This document shows positions 43,139 through 52,585 of a DNA stretch of 64,000 bases, in pieces. The translations under genes were made by a program, and so were the position numbers. Position 1 is the first letter of the stretch. Every line of letters begins with the position of its first letter. The DNA comes from GCA-2748575 sp965222725 (GTDB taxonomy: Bacteria > Pseudomonadota > Gammaproteobacteria > Pseudomonadales > Ketobacteraceae). The stretch lies in contig OZ244969.1 in assembly GCA_965222725.1 (NCBI GenBank), positions 2,604,001 through 2,668,000 of the forward strand, read 5' to 3'. A model generated the notes under the pieces. That model was not told the origin of the DNA and made no database searches. It saw only the letters and a program-made list of their open reading frames with translations.

Positions 43139-44317
43139 TTAGATAATTTCCAGTGCCATGGCGGTGGCTTCGCCACCACCGATACACAGGGATGCCACAC
43201 CACGGGTTTTACCGTATTTTTTCAGGGCGTGGATCAGGGTCAGAATAATCCGAGAACCGGAAGAACCCACCGGATGGCCCAGGGCACAGGCGCCGCCATG
43301 AACGTTCACTTTTTCATGGGGAATGTTGTGCTTCTGCATGGCCAGCATGGACACCATGGCAAAGGCTTCGTTGATTTCGAACAGGTCAACGTCCTCGGCC
43401 TTCCAGCCGGTTTTGTTGAACAGGGTTTCCATGGCGCCGATAGGAGCCAGCGTGAACTCGGAAGGATGCTGAGACTGGGTAGCATGGCCCACAATACGCG
43501 CCAGTGGCTGCAGGCCTTTTTCTTTGGCCATGCTCTCGGTCATCAGAATCAGGGCAGACGCGCCGTCAGAAATGGAGCTGGCGTTGGCGGCGGTTACGGT
43601 GCCGTCTTTGGCAAACGCGGGGCGCAGGGTAGGAATTTTGTCGATGTTGGCGTTACCGGGTTGCTCGTCGAAGGTCACTTCCACTTCGCCTTTGCGGGTT
43701 TTAACGGTCACCGGCACGATTTCCGCTTCAAAGCTGCCGTCTTCGATGGCTTTCTGGGCCCGCTTCAGGGATTCAATGGCGAACTCGTCCATGGCTTCCC
43801 GGGTAATGTCATTCTTGTCCGCCACTTCCTGGGCGAAAGAACCCATCAAGCGGCCGGTTTCCGCGTCTTCCAGGCCATCCAGGAACATATGGTCCTTGAT
43901 TTCGCCGTGGCCCATGCGCAGGCCGGAACGGGCTTTTTCCAGTACGTAAGGCGCGTTGGTCATGCTTTCCATACCACCGGCTACCATGATGTCGTTGGTA
44001 CCGGCCTTGATCAGGTCGTGTGCCAGCATGGTGGCTTTCATGCCGGAACCACAGAGTTTGTTGATGGTGGTGCAGCCAACGGCGGCAGGCAGACCGGCTT
44101 TCAGAGATGCCTGACGGGCAGGGCCCTGCTTGAGGCCGGCGGGTAGTACACAGCCCATAATCACTTCGTTCACTTCTTCCGGCTTGACACCGGCGCGCTC
44201 CAGAGCGGCCTTGATGGAAATGGCGCCCAGTTCAGGGGCACTGACAGCGGCAAGAGAGCCCTGAAAACCACCCATGGGGGTGCGGGCGCCGTTAACAATC
44301 ACGATGGCATCAGACAT
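43139..44317 (-). CDS. Thiolase (acetyl-CoA C-acyltransferase)
   Basis: Cleaves 3-ketoacyl-CoA or condenses acetyl-CoA, 392 aa. The active-site residues are Cys89 (NKLCGSGMKA), His348 (ALGHPVGSSG) and Cys378 (CIGGGEA). It resembles AtoB/PhaA-type biosynthetic thiolases as much as FadA; no fadB partner is adjacent. An upstream extension to 44359 exists; ATG 44317 is chosen since the domain begins at MSDAIVIVNGART, with AGGAG 11 nt ahead. Confidence 0.95.
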   Translation of the reverse strand: MSDAIVIVNGARTPMGGFQGSLAAVSAPELGAISIKAALERAGVKPEEVNEVIMGCVLPAGLKQGPARQASLKAGLPAAVGCTTINKLCGSGMKATMLAHDLIKAGTNDIMVAGGMESMTNAPYVLEKARSGLRMGHGEIKDHMFLDGLEDAETGRLMGSFAQEVADKNDITREAMDEFAIESLKRAQKAIEDGSFEAEIVPVTVKTRKGEVEVTFDEQPGNANIDKIPTLRPAFAKDGTVTAANASSISDGASALILMTESMAKEKGLQPLARIVGHATQSQHPSEFTLAPIGAMETLFNKTGWKAEDVDLFEINEAFAMVSMLAMQKHNIPHEKVNVHGGACALGHPVGSSGSRIILTLIHALKKYGKTRGVASLCIGGGEATAMALEII

Positions 44318-44438
44318 GATGAATTCTACTCCTGTGGAATCTGTGGAAAAGCACCGCAAAAAGATGGCTATAGCGCGGCGAAAGTGGCGGAATTGTACCC
44401 TGATTCAGGGGGGAAGGTCACCTAGGCGCGTTCAGCGC

Positions 44439-46637
44439 CTATCTGGAGAGCTTTTCCAGGTTCACAACAGATAGGCCGCCGGGCAGCGTGGCGTCGTCGT
44501 CCAGCATAAAGCTGGTGGCGGCCATGTTGGTCTGACGTTTTACAACTCGTAACAATTCATTGGCTTTCAGGGGTTTATAAAAGTAATAGCCCTGGCCGAT
44601 ATCACAGCCGCACTGCTTCAGGTATCGCACCTGGGCTTCGGTTTCGGTGCCTTCTGCCACCACTGTCAGATTCAGGCTGTGCCCCAGCTGCACGATGGCA
44701 TTGACGATGGTGGCATTATTGGAATCGATCATGATGTCCCGCACAAAGGAGGCGTCGATCTTGATCTTGTCGATGGGCATCTGCTTGATATAACTCAGGG
44801 ACGAATGGCCGGTGCCGAAATCATCAATGGCAATCTGTACCCCGGTCTGTTTCAGACCGTTAAGAATATCCAGAGCGGAATCCACGTTGCTCATGACCGC
44901 TGTTTCCGTGACTTCAATAATCAGTTGCCAGGGATTGATTTTATATTGGCGGATCAAATTGGAGATGCGCTTGACCAGATCGGAATAATGGAGCTGCACC
45001 GCGCTGACATTCACCGAAATGGTAAAGTTTTCTGCATTGCTGGTGGCGGATTTCCAGAACTCCAGCGTGCGGCAGGCCTGCTCCAGCACCCAGTCGCCGA
45101 TCTTGATAATGGTCTGATTGTTTTCCGCAATGGGAATAAATTCCGATGGGGAAATCACACCCCGCTTGGGATGGTGCCAGCGCACCAGCGCTTCCACGCC
45201 TATAATATGTTCCGTAGATAACAATACCTGGGGCTGAAACTCCAGTTGCAGTTCCTCGTTCTGAACCACCAGCGACAGGCTCTTTTCCAGCAGTTTGGTA
45301 TCCCGCAGACGCTGCCCCACCTGCTTTTCGTAGTACTCGTAATGGTCGCCCCCCTGGGCCTTGGCCAGCTGCATGACATTCTCGGAATTTTTCAGCAGCG
45401 TTTCAGCATTAATGCCGTCTTCCGGGTAACGGGTAATACCCAGCGAGGCGGAAATTTGTATGGAGTGCTGATCAATGGTGAACGGGGTCCTGATCATGCT
45501 CAGCAGCTTGCGGGCGATATTGTCGATTTCCTGGGTGCGATGGGTATCCGGCAGAATGATGGCGAACATGTCACCGCCCAGCCGGGCAATCTGGTTTTCC
45601 CGGTGCAGGGATTCCTTCAGCCGCTCCGCCAGCAACAGCAGTATCTTGTCGCCGGTATGGTAGGAATGCAGCAGGTTTACCGCATTAAAGTCGTCCAGTG
45701 CACAGCACACCAGGGTAAAGGGTTTGTCGGTGTCATTGGCCTGGGTAATGGCCTGTTCCAGTTTCTTGATCAGCAGACGCCGGTTGGGCAGTTCCGTCAA
45801 CAGGTCATAGTTGCTCAGGTGCTCCACATGGGCTTCCGCGATCAGGCGTTCGCCATAATATTTTTTTACGGCATTAAAAAGGCTGTTGACCTTGATTACC
45901 CAGGCACCGATTTCGTCATTCTCATGGCCTTTGGGAATTTTCAGCTGATTACTGGTGGGTTCACTGGGGTTGATGTTTTCCAGGTTGTTGATGATGCGGG
46001 TCATGGGCCGTGTGATCAGAATATGAAACAGAAAATACAGGGCCACACCGTAACAAACCGACTGTACCAGTCCCCCCAGCAGCAACAGCAGGGCACGGCG
46101 AACAAAGGATTCTGTGGCCATGGACGGATTGATCGTAACGATCATATGGCCGTACAGCTCAATACTTTCCTTGGCGGCTTTATTGCTGGAATTTTCCAGA
46201 TAGGTAATCTGTTTATTCTGTAAGGGCAGGGTGTAGGTGAGTGCTTCGCCGAAAATCAGATTGGATATGGATTCAAAGGGCGTGGTGGGGATCTGGCGGT
46301 ATCTTTCGGTGAGCGGCACGCCTTCATAGTGAATAATGCCGGCATAGGTCACGCTGGGGTTTTCGAACAAACCGTCAATCACCTGCGACGCCATGGTTTT
46401 GTCCAGCTGATAAATGGCCTGGGTGGCGCTGTCGGTAACCATACCCAGAATTGACTGAAAATCCTGGTTGAGTTCCTCGCGGGACGCCTTGGCATCGAAC
46501 ACCACCTGAGTAACGCTCAGAAGCAGCCCGATAATAATGGACACACTGATTGCCGCCAGGAACAAACGGTTGGAAAGCTTGTCCCTATTGGCACTGGTGT
46601 TGCGGCTGGAGCTGGCCTGATTCACTGAATTCGTCAT
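44439..46637 (-). CDS. EAL phosphodiesterase with degenerate GGDEF
   Basis: A 732-aa membrane protein: TM1 at about 24-46, a 135-residue periplasmic domain, TM2 at about 183-205, a HAMP-like segment (206-260), a GGDEF domain and an EAL domain. The GGDEF loop reads GGDMF (354-358): the essential Glu is Met, so cyclase activity should be lost. The EAL domain is complete with EALVRW (482-487), NVSA, EVTET, DDFGTG and KID motifs, so it should degrade c-di-GMP; the dead GGDEF may bind GTP as a regulator. TTG 46646 is an alternative start. Confidence 0.9.
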   Translation of the reverse strand: MTNSVNQASSSRNTSANRDKLSNRLFLAAISVSIIIGLLLSVTQVVFDAKASREELNQDFQSILGMVTDSATQAIYQLDKTMASQVIDGLFENPSVTYAGIIHYEGVPLTERYRQIPTTPFESISNLIFGEALTYTLPLQNKQITYLENSSNKAAKESIELYGHMIVTINPSMATESFVRRALLLLLGGLVQSVCYGVALYFLFHILITRPMTRIINNLENINPSEPTSNQLKIPKGHENDEIGAWVIKVNSLFNAVKKYYGERLIAEAHVEHLSNYDLLTELPNRRLLIKKLEQAITQANDTDKPFTLVCCALDDFNAVNLLHSYHTGDKILLLLAERLKESLHRENQIARLGGDMFAIILPDTHRTQEIDNIARKLLSMIRTPFTIDQHSIQISASLGITRYPEDGINAETLLKNSENVMQLAKAQGGDHYEYYEKQVGQRLRDTKLLEKSLSLVVQNEELQLEFQPQVLLSTEHIIGVEALVRWHHPKRGVISPSEFIPIAENNQTIIKIGDWVLEQACRTLEFWKSATSNAENFTISVNVSAVQLHYSDLVKRISNLIRQYKINPWQLIIEVTETAVMSNVDSALDILNGLKQTGVQIAIDDFGTGHSSLSYIKQMPIDKIKIDASFVRDIMIDSNNATIVNAIVQLGHSLNLTVVAEGTETEAQVRYLKQCGCDIGQGYYFYKPLKANELLRVVKRQTNMAATSFMLDDDATLPGGLSVVNLEKLSR

Positions 46638-46830
46638 TGGCGGCAACAGAGCCTATTATTAAGTCGTTATTTTTATTGTTTTAATAGCTTATATCGCTTG
46701 GAGTATTCACTAATAACAGGGGCCTGTCAAAGCGCCTGATGGCGTGATTTGCCGGTTAAGTTGTGACCTATGAGTCCGCTGGCAGCCGTATTCGCGGCTG
46801 AATGCAGTGGGCGCAGGAGAATATAACTTT

Positions 46831-47400
46831 ATGATTTTCAAGAAGTTGTTGGTTTTAGTGGGGCTGCTGGTGTTTTTTCAGCCAGTTTTTGCGGCTGATC
46901 AGCCCAGCGAACAGGTAGAGGCCGTGTCGGCCCCGGTGCCCATTCCCCGGGTGGCCGGCAAGGAAAGCCTGAAACAGGCCCGCAAAGAGCTGCAACAGCT
47001 GCTGGACGAAACCCTGCATTTCGCCACCGACGAGCTGTACCGCAAATCCACCTTTTACCCTTTTCTGGTGGGCCTGACCCCACAGGGCAAAGTGGAGTTA
47101 GTGGGAGTGCCCCTGGGGGAAGAGCGACCGGCCCCGAAAACCGCGGTGAAAGCCCTGCGCAAAGCGGCACAGCAACTGGCCCGGAAAAAGCGCTACAAGG
47201 CGTTTGCGCTTTATGTGGACTTTGTGGCGGAACGCAAGGACACTGCCATCAGGCAACCGGGTATCAGAGTACAACTGGAGCATGAGCTGCCTGATGCCCT
47301 CGGCGTTTTCATTCCTTACTTTATTCATGATAATAATGAAATCAGTTTAATGACTTCGCAGTTTATGCCTGCCAAGCCAACGTTTTTTACCGACCAGTAG
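46831..47400 (+). CDS. Exported protein of unknown function
   Basis: A 189-aa protein with a signal peptide (1-22, MIFKKLLVLVG...VFAA) and a soluble domain with mixed charge, no Cys pair and no family recognised. The segment YPFLVGLTPQGKVELVGVPLGE and later FALYVDFVAERKD suggest alternating strands. GGAG lies about 11 nt before the ATG. First of four closely packed genes: the esterase starts 8 nt later. Confidence 0.65.
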   Translation: MIFKKLLVLVGLLVFFQPVFAADQPSEQVEAVSAPVPIPRVAGKESLKQARKELQQLLDETLHFATDELYRKSTFYPFLVGLTPQGKVELVGVPLGEERPAPKTAVKALRKAAQQLARKKRYKAFALYVDFVAERKDTAIRQPGIRVQLEHELPDALGVFIPYFIHDNNEISLMTSQFMPAKPTFFTDQ

Positions 47401-47408
47401 AAGTTGTT

Positions 47409-48251
47409 ATGGAAGCAGTAATTGAAGCCATTTCCGAAAAAGGAAAGCAGGCGGTATTTTTCGGGTTACAAAAACTGACCCGCAATAACCAGATAACCAT
47501 TCGCAAAGATATACCTTACGGTGAATTGCCACAGCAAACGCTGGACATTTACCAGCCGGCCACAGGGGCTGCAGAATTTACCTTGCTGTTTGTGCATGGT
47601 GGCTCCTGGCAGTTCGGCCACAAGAATGAATACGCATTTATGGGGCAGGCACTGGCCAGCCAGGGTATCACCACCCTGGTAATGGATTACCGGCTTTTTC
47701 CCCAGGTGAATTACCCGGAGTTTGTGAATGATGTCGCACGGGCCCTTTCCTGGTTCGCTGAATCTGCCGAATTTTACGGGCTTGATCAGGCACCCCTGTT
47801 TTTAATGGGGCATTCCGCCGGTTCCCATATTGCGCTGCTGGCGGCGCTGGATCCGGATTTTTCCCGGACCTTCGGTTATCGACAGGACATGATACACGGG
47901 GTTATCTGTCTGGCAGGGGTTTACAGTTTTCGTCCGGAAAAATCCCGCTTGTACCAGCAGATATTTCCCGCTGAATTGAGCGGTGAGCAATATCATAAAG
48001 TCAAACCGCTGAATTTTTTAACACCCGGCGGCACGCCCCTGTATCTGTTGCATGGCAGAAAAGATGCCACCGTCGCCTGCCGCAGCGCGGAACGTATGTA
48101 TAAAAATGCGTTGTTGGTGGGGCATCCGGTTACCCTGGATGTACGGGAAAATTATGGCCACTACGCCATGCTGTTTGATTTTCTGAACTACGGTGCAGGC
48201 CATCGCAAAACCATGGCAGCCTTGCAGGGTTTTATGCGGGATAACCTATGA
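47409..48251 (+). CDS. Alpha/beta-hydrolase, esterase/kynurenine-formamidase-like
   Basis: A 280-aa hydrolase of the BD-FAE / hormone-sensitive-lipase type. HGGSW (63-67) forms the oxyanion hole and the triad is Ser136 (GHSAGSH), Asp219 and His251. No signal peptide, so cytoplasmic. Substrate is likely a carboxylic ester or formamide. It starts 8 nt after the exported-protein gene and overlaps the SDR gene by 4 nt. Confidence 0.85.
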   Translation: MEAVIEAISEKGKQAVFFGLQKLTRNNQITIRKDIPYGELPQQTLDIYQPATGAAEFTLLFVHGGSWQFGHKNEYAFMGQALASQGITTLVMDYRLFPQVNYPEFVNDVARALSWFAESAEFYGLDQAPLFLMGHSAGSHIALLAALDPDFSRTFGYRQDMIHGVICLAGVYSFRPEKSRLYQQIFPAELSGEQYHKVKPLNFLTPGGTPLYLLHGRKDATVACRSAERMYKNALLVGHPVTLDVRENYGHYAMLFDFLNYGAGHRKTMAALQGFMRDNL

Positions 48252-49261
48252 AAATCCTGGTTACCGGTGCCACCGGTTTTATCGGCGAACGCTATGCACT
48301 GCACCTGTCCGGCAGGGAAGGTGTGGAAGTGTTTGCCTGTGGCCGAAATCGCAACAAGGCCAGCCGCTTGCAGCAGCAGGGTGTGCATTTTTTTTGTGGT
48401 GATCTGTTGGATGGTCCCTTTGTGGAGCACATCTGCAAACAGATGGATGTGGTGATTCACTGCGCCGGGCTGTCCGGATTGTGGGGTGAATATACCCGTT
48501 ACTACGAGGCCAACGTCATTGCCACGGAAAATTTACTGACGGCCTCGCAAAAAAGCGGTACCAGTCGTTTTGTATTTCTGGGAACCCCCAGCATCTATTT
48601 TGATTTCAAGGATCACATCAATATTTCCGAGGATTACCTGCCGGTGCGCTTTGTGGATAATTACGCCCGCACCAAATATCAGGCGGAAATGAAAGCCCTG
48701 TCCATGCACAACGACCAGTTTGGTGTGGTATCTTTGCGCCCGCGCCTGGTGCTGGGGGCCGGCGATAACAATTTTCTGCCGCGGATTGTGCGCCTGCACC
48801 AGCAGGGAAAGTTGCGCACTATTGGCCATGGTCGTAATGTAGTGAGTGTCACTTCTATCGGCAATTTGCTGCAGGCCCTGGATCGTTGTGTATTTGGCCC
48901 GGAAACCGCTTTGGGAACCGCGTATAATATTGCCGACGCAGATCCTGTTAGAATCTGGGACATGATTGACCGGCTGATGGCACAACTGTCGTTACCGGCG
49001 GTCAAACAGAAAACCCCTTACTGGCTGGCAGCCAGTGTGGCAGCAGCCGTGGAACAGAGTTACCGGGCACTGAAAAAAGCGGATGAACCTCCGCTGATGC
49101 GTATGAAAGTCGCTGTGCTGGCCAAGTCTTTTACCCTGAATCTCGAAAAGGCTAACCGCCAGCTGGAATACCGCCCCCGTAACCTGCTCAAAGAATCGCT
49201 AAAGGAGTTCGCTGAGAATTGGCGTATGCAGGAGGAAGTAAAGCGTGACCCAGTCAGCTGA
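48248..49261 (+). CDS. NAD-dependent extended SDR (3-beta-HSD/epimerase-like)
   Basis: A 337-aa extended short-chain dehydrogenase: TGATGFIG (6-13) at the cofactor site and catalytic Tyr139-x3-Lys143. The SLRPRLVLGAGDNNFLPRIV segment resembles 3-beta-hydroxysteroid dehydrogenases and OleD. A helical segment near 255-270 could associate with membranes. The neighbouring esterase is coupled by a 4-nt overlap, so they may act on one metabolite. Confidence 0.85.
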   Translation: MKILVTGATGFIGERYALHLSGREGVEVFACGRNRNKASRLQQQGVHFFCGDLLDGPFVEHICKQMDVVIHCAGLSGLWGEYTRYYEANVIATENLLTASQKSGTSRFVFLGTPSIYFDFKDHINISEDYLPVRFVDNYARTKYQAEMKALSMHNDQFGVVSLRPRLVLGAGDNNFLPRIVRLHQQGKLRTIGHGRNVVSVTSIGNLLQALDRCVFGPETALGTAYNIADADPVRIWDMIDRLMAQLSLPAVKQKTPYWLAASVAAAVEQSYRALKKADEPPLMRMKVAVLAKSFTLNLEKANRQLEYRPRNLLKESLKEFAENWRMQEEVKRDPVS

Positions 49262-50111
49262 AAAGAATCAAGAGACCATTATGTCAAAAGACCCGTTAAA
49301 TGATCTGAGCATGAAACCCTCCCGGGATGAGCTGGCCAGCCGTCAGAACAAGGCCAAATCCGGCAAGAAACGTCCTCAGGCAATTGACCCGAAAAAACAG
49401 GCCGAAGCCCCGGTCAAAAGCGGCAACGGCCCCATTTTGCTGGTATTGCTGCTGATCGTGGCCGGTGCCGCCGGTGGTGGCTGGCTGATGTGGCAGGAAG
49501 TGGAAAGCCTCAGTGCCGAACTGGCCCAGTCCAAAGAACTGCTGTCGGAATCCCAGACCAACCTGGGGGATCTGAAGCAGAATATCGCCAGTCAGTCCTC
49601 GGTGCTGGATCAGACCGGCGACAAGGTGCGCCAGGAACTGGATTTTCATATGTCGGAAATCCGCAAGCTCTGGGATCTTTCCAATAAAACCAATAAACCG
49701 GCCATTGAAGCCAACGAAAAAACCATCAAATCCCTGAAAAGTTCGGTAGCGGAACAGAAAAAACTCATCAGCAGCGCTGAATCGGCCGCCAGCCGTTCTG
49801 CCGCCACCCTGAAAGATCTGGAGTCTCAGGTAAAGCAAGGCCAGTTGCAGACCTCGGTGATTAACAGTCAGGTGGGTGAGCTGGAATCCCGGCTCAGCGA
49901 GCTGACTGCCCAGAACAAGGCCCTGAAAAACATGCTGGAAAGCCAGGAATCGGCCATCAAGCGTCTGGAAACCAGCAGTGGCAAAGCACTGCAGGATAAA
50001 CTGGCCGATATTGAACAACGGCTTAACTCTGTGGATGCTTTCCGGCGGCAGGTGAACAACCGGCTGACCCAGCACGATCGCAGTATTGCCGAGCTGTATC
50101 AAAAGCCTTGA
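49245..50111 (+). CDS. Single-pass membrane coiled-coil protein, unknown
   Basis: A 288-aa protein: polar, basic N-terminus (1-61), one transmembrane helix (about 62-82, PILLVLLLIVAGAAGGGWLM), and about 200 residues of heptad-like coiled coil facing the periplasm. No enzymatic motif. GTG 49245 is preferred since AGGAGG lies 9 nt ahead; this gives a 17-nt overlap with the SDR gene. ATG 49281 is the alternative. Last gene before a strong terminator. Could be a scaffold; the role is not known. Confidence 0.75.
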   Translation: MTQSAEKNQETIMSKDPLNDLSMKPSRDELASRQNKAKSGKKRPQAIDPKKQAEAPVKSGNGPILLVLLLIVAGAAGGGWLMWQEVESLSAELAQSKELLSESQTNLGDLKQNIASQSSVLDQTGDKVRQELDFHMSEIRKLWDLSNKTNKPAIEANEKTIKSLKSSVAEQKKLISSAESAASRSAATLKDLESQVKQGQLQTSVINSQVGELESRLSELTAQNKALKNMLESQESAIKRLETSSGKALQDKLADIEQRLNSVDAFRRQVNNRLTQHDRSIAELYQKP

Positions 50112-50146
50112 AAAATAAAAAATAGCGTTGAATCAACAGGAAAAAG

Positions 50147-50175
50147 CCGGGTGCCGCAGGCCCCCGGTTTTTTTT
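50147..50175 (+). terminator. Rho-independent terminator of the four-gene operon
   Basis: CCGGGTGCC-GCA-GGCCCCCGG makes a 9-bp stem with one T:C mismatch and a 3-nt loop, followed by eight T. It lies 35 nt after the coiled-coil gene. Confidence 0.9.
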
Positions 50176-50259
50176 GGTTTTTTTGCCAATACTTTCAACT
50201 GTTTAATCCGGTAAAGCAGCTATAGTTATCAGATAAGCCATCCGGAATACTGACGACCT

Positions 50260-51384
50260 ATGTCCGACATTGACGACAACACAAGGGAAGATACCAAGCC
50301 CAAGTTGCTGATGATTGACGACTCCAAGCTGATGCGGAAGTCGGCGGTAAAAATGCTGGGCGATGATTTTCAGGTGCTCACCGCGGAAAGCGGGGAACAG
50401 GGCCTGGCCATTATTAACAATGACGCCGATCTTCAGGTAGTTTTCACCGACATCAATATGCCCGGTATTGATGGCTATGAGGTGTTGAAAGAAATCCGTA
50501 CCCATGCGGATGATGCCATTCGCGCCTTGCCGGTAGTGGTGGTGACCGGTGCGGAAAACGATGATCAGGCCAAGGAAGAAGCCCTTTCCCAGGGGGCTAC
50601 GGACTTTATCACCAAGCCTTTTAATTCTACTGATCTGCGGGCCCGGGCTCTGGCCCATGCCAATTTCCGGCGTACCGCCAGAGCCCTGGAAAAGAGCACC
50701 AATATTGATGCGCTCACAGAGCTGGGGAATCAGCATTTCTTTGAAGACCAGCTCCACAAGGATATTTCCTTTATTTCCCGTCACAACCAGGATCTGGCCG
50801 TGGTGGTTGTGGAAATTTACGACTTCAAAAACCTGTTTCTGAAAATCGGCCGCCAGGGTGCAGATTCGGTGGTACGCCAGATTGCCAAAGTCCTTAAAGG
50901 CTCGGTGCGGAAAGAGGATACGGTCGCCCGACTGGGGCTGGCCCGCTTTGCCATGTCGCTGCCTACGGCCAAACCGGAAGGTGCTGTGAGCCTGGCAAAA
51001 CGTATCTGCGAAAAAATTGCCGGGTTTCGTGCCACCCTGAAAGGCGAAGCTCTGAATATCAGCGTGTCCATGGGGGTTTTTACCCTGGCACGGGGTAGCC
51101 GTCCTGGTGTGGACCTGGTGATGCGGGAAGCCGAAGCAGCCCTGAACGATGCACTGGCACAGGGTTCCAGCCAGGTGGTGGATCGTATGGGCAAAGCGGA
51201 CGAAGCCCCCAAGCGGCGCGCTCCGGCAGCCGCGGTATCCGTGGATCAGGTGCTGGAATCCCTGGCGGGAGCTATCAGTATTTCCGACTCCATTATTGAA
51301 GACGTTCTGGGTAAGCTGGCGGTACTCTGGCCGTTGCTGTCGCCGGAACAAAAGGCGGCGTTGCGGGATCAGCTGGAAGACTGA
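50260..51384 (+). CDS. Response regulator with degenerate GGDEF domain
   Basis: A 374-aa two-domain protein. The receiver is intact: acidic pair Asp20-Asp21, phospho-acceptor Asp64, Thr96 and Lys119. The GGDEF domain (about 147-300) reads GLARF at 226-230 in place of GGDEF, so it should not make c-di-GMP; I see no inhibitory-site RxxD either. A C-terminal 60-residue tail is not assigned. It likely acts by protein binding. The gene's 3' end overlaps the convergent membrane-protein gene by 16 nt. Confidence 0.88.
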   Translation: MSDIDDNTREDTKPKLLMIDDSKLMRKSAVKMLGDDFQVLTAESGEQGLAIINNDADLQVVFTDINMPGIDGYEVLKEIRTHADDAIRALPVVVVTGAENDDQAKEEALSQGATDFITKPFNSTDLRARALAHANFRRTARALEKSTNIDALTELGNQHFFEDQLHKDISFISRHNQDLAVVVVEIYDFKNLFLKIGRQGADSVVRQIAKVLKGSVRKEDTVARLGLARFAMSLPTAKPEGAVSLAKRICEKIAGFRATLKGEALNISVSMGVFTLARGSRPGVDLVMREAEAALNDALAQGSSQVVDRMGKADEAPKRRAPAAAVSVDQVLESLAGAISISDSIIEDVLGKLAVLWPLLSPEQKAALRDQLED

Positions 51385-52217
51385 GCCCGAGACTCTGAAT
51401 GTGGCTTGGCCAGGGGTGAACCAGCCCATTGCAATGCCCAGTAAACAATCACAAACGCCGTCAGGCACTCCCGGATTTCATACTGCATATTGTGGTGACG
51501 AAAAATATCCTTCACCAGCACGCATAAAGCAAAACCAGCCAGTGCCAGCCCCAGCATCAGCCATTGATGAAACCGTACCCGTTGATACCGGGCTATCATC
51601 AGTACCAAAGCAATCAACCAGCATGCCATTAACACCGCTGTATCGCTGTAGGTGGCAGGTATCAGCCAGGCGTGAAAGCAGTTTGCCAGGGTCAGCATCA
51701 GGGCGATATCCAGGCCGGGAATAAAGGGTCCGGCTCCCAGGCGGTGAAGGCTGTTGCTGACCGGGTTGTGGGGAAACGCCCAGTGAAGCAGCGGCAGCAA
51801 GGTAAAGCCACCATAAATCACCACGTTGATGGCAGTAGAAAAAAACACAGCGGGCAGCAAGTTATGCAGATTGGTTTCTTTCTGGTGGTTGTGTTGTGCA
51901 AAAAAGTCGCCGCTTTCAAAGTTCAACCAGTGTTGTCCCCAGCTGATTTCCTCGCCGGCACCCACAAAACACACCAGTGCCATCCCCAGGCCGGCAAGCG
52001 TTATCAGGTGCCGGGCGCCTTGCCGGGCAAGTTGTTTTAGTCCCAGCCACAGCAAGCCCAGTGCACCTGCCAGCAGAATGACAGCCGTAGCGACTTCATA
52101 GGGCCCGTTTTCAATGGAAGCCCGGGCCAGCAGATTGGACTCCGGCTGCAGAAAGGTGACCAGCAGAATGCCGAATCCCAGCAGAATATTCAGGTTGTAA
52201 AAAACCATAGCGGCCAT
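51369..52217 (-). CDS. Polytopic membrane protein, unknown
   Basis: A 282-aa protein with about 7 hydrophobic segments. The motif AGEEISWGQHWLN near residue 87 and the His-rich NHQKETNLHNL after it recur, from memory, in uncharacterised bacterial membrane proteins. The Glu and His residues could form a membrane active or metal site, which is only a guess. Convergent with the response regulator. Confidence 0.7.
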   Translation of the reverse strand: MAAMVFYNLNILLGFGILLVTFLQPESNLLARASIENGPYEVATAVILLAGALGLLWLGLKQLARQGARHLITLAGLGMALVCFVGAGEEISWGQHWLNFESGDFFAQHNHQKETNLHNLLPAVFFSTAINVVIYGGFTLLPLLHWAFPHNPVSNSLHRLGAGPFIPGLDIALMLTLANCFHAWLIPATYSDTAVLMACWLIALVLMIARYQRVRFHQWLMLGLALAGFALCVLVKDIFRHHNMQYEIRECLTAFVIVYWALQWAGSPLAKPHSESRAQSSS

Positions 52218-52354
52218 GGAAGGTGTGCTCTAAGTATTTGATTTTAAGGCTTAATATAGCAGTTGCACTGACTATGAACAGCCCCGGAAAAAATCTTAAA
52301 AAACGGTTGAGCTTTCAGCCAATATTGATAGAATGCCAACCCTCTTTGTGAAAT

Positions 52355-52439
<85 letters not shown>

Positions 52440-52585
52440 TCACTTTCTCAGCACATCAAGTGCTCCTGTTTTTCTCTTCAAGATTTCTCAAACTGATTTC
52501 CTGTTTTCCTGATCCCGCTTGATGCGAACTCAGCGCCAGGGTTTTGCCTGGGTGACAAACAATCGCAACGGGAGATTCTTTTAAT

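Noticed and set aside
43229..44146. 305-codon frame antisense to the thiolase
   Set aside because: Gly/His/Gln-rich shadow with no motif; thiolase residues are complete on the other strand.
45246..46223. 325-codon frame opposite the EAL protein
   Set aside because: Shadow ORF without ribosome site or recognisable segment.
50203..51468. 421-codon open frame opposite the response regulator
   Set aside because: No ribosome site or family; composition is that of a reverse-complement shadow of a receiver-GGDEF gene.
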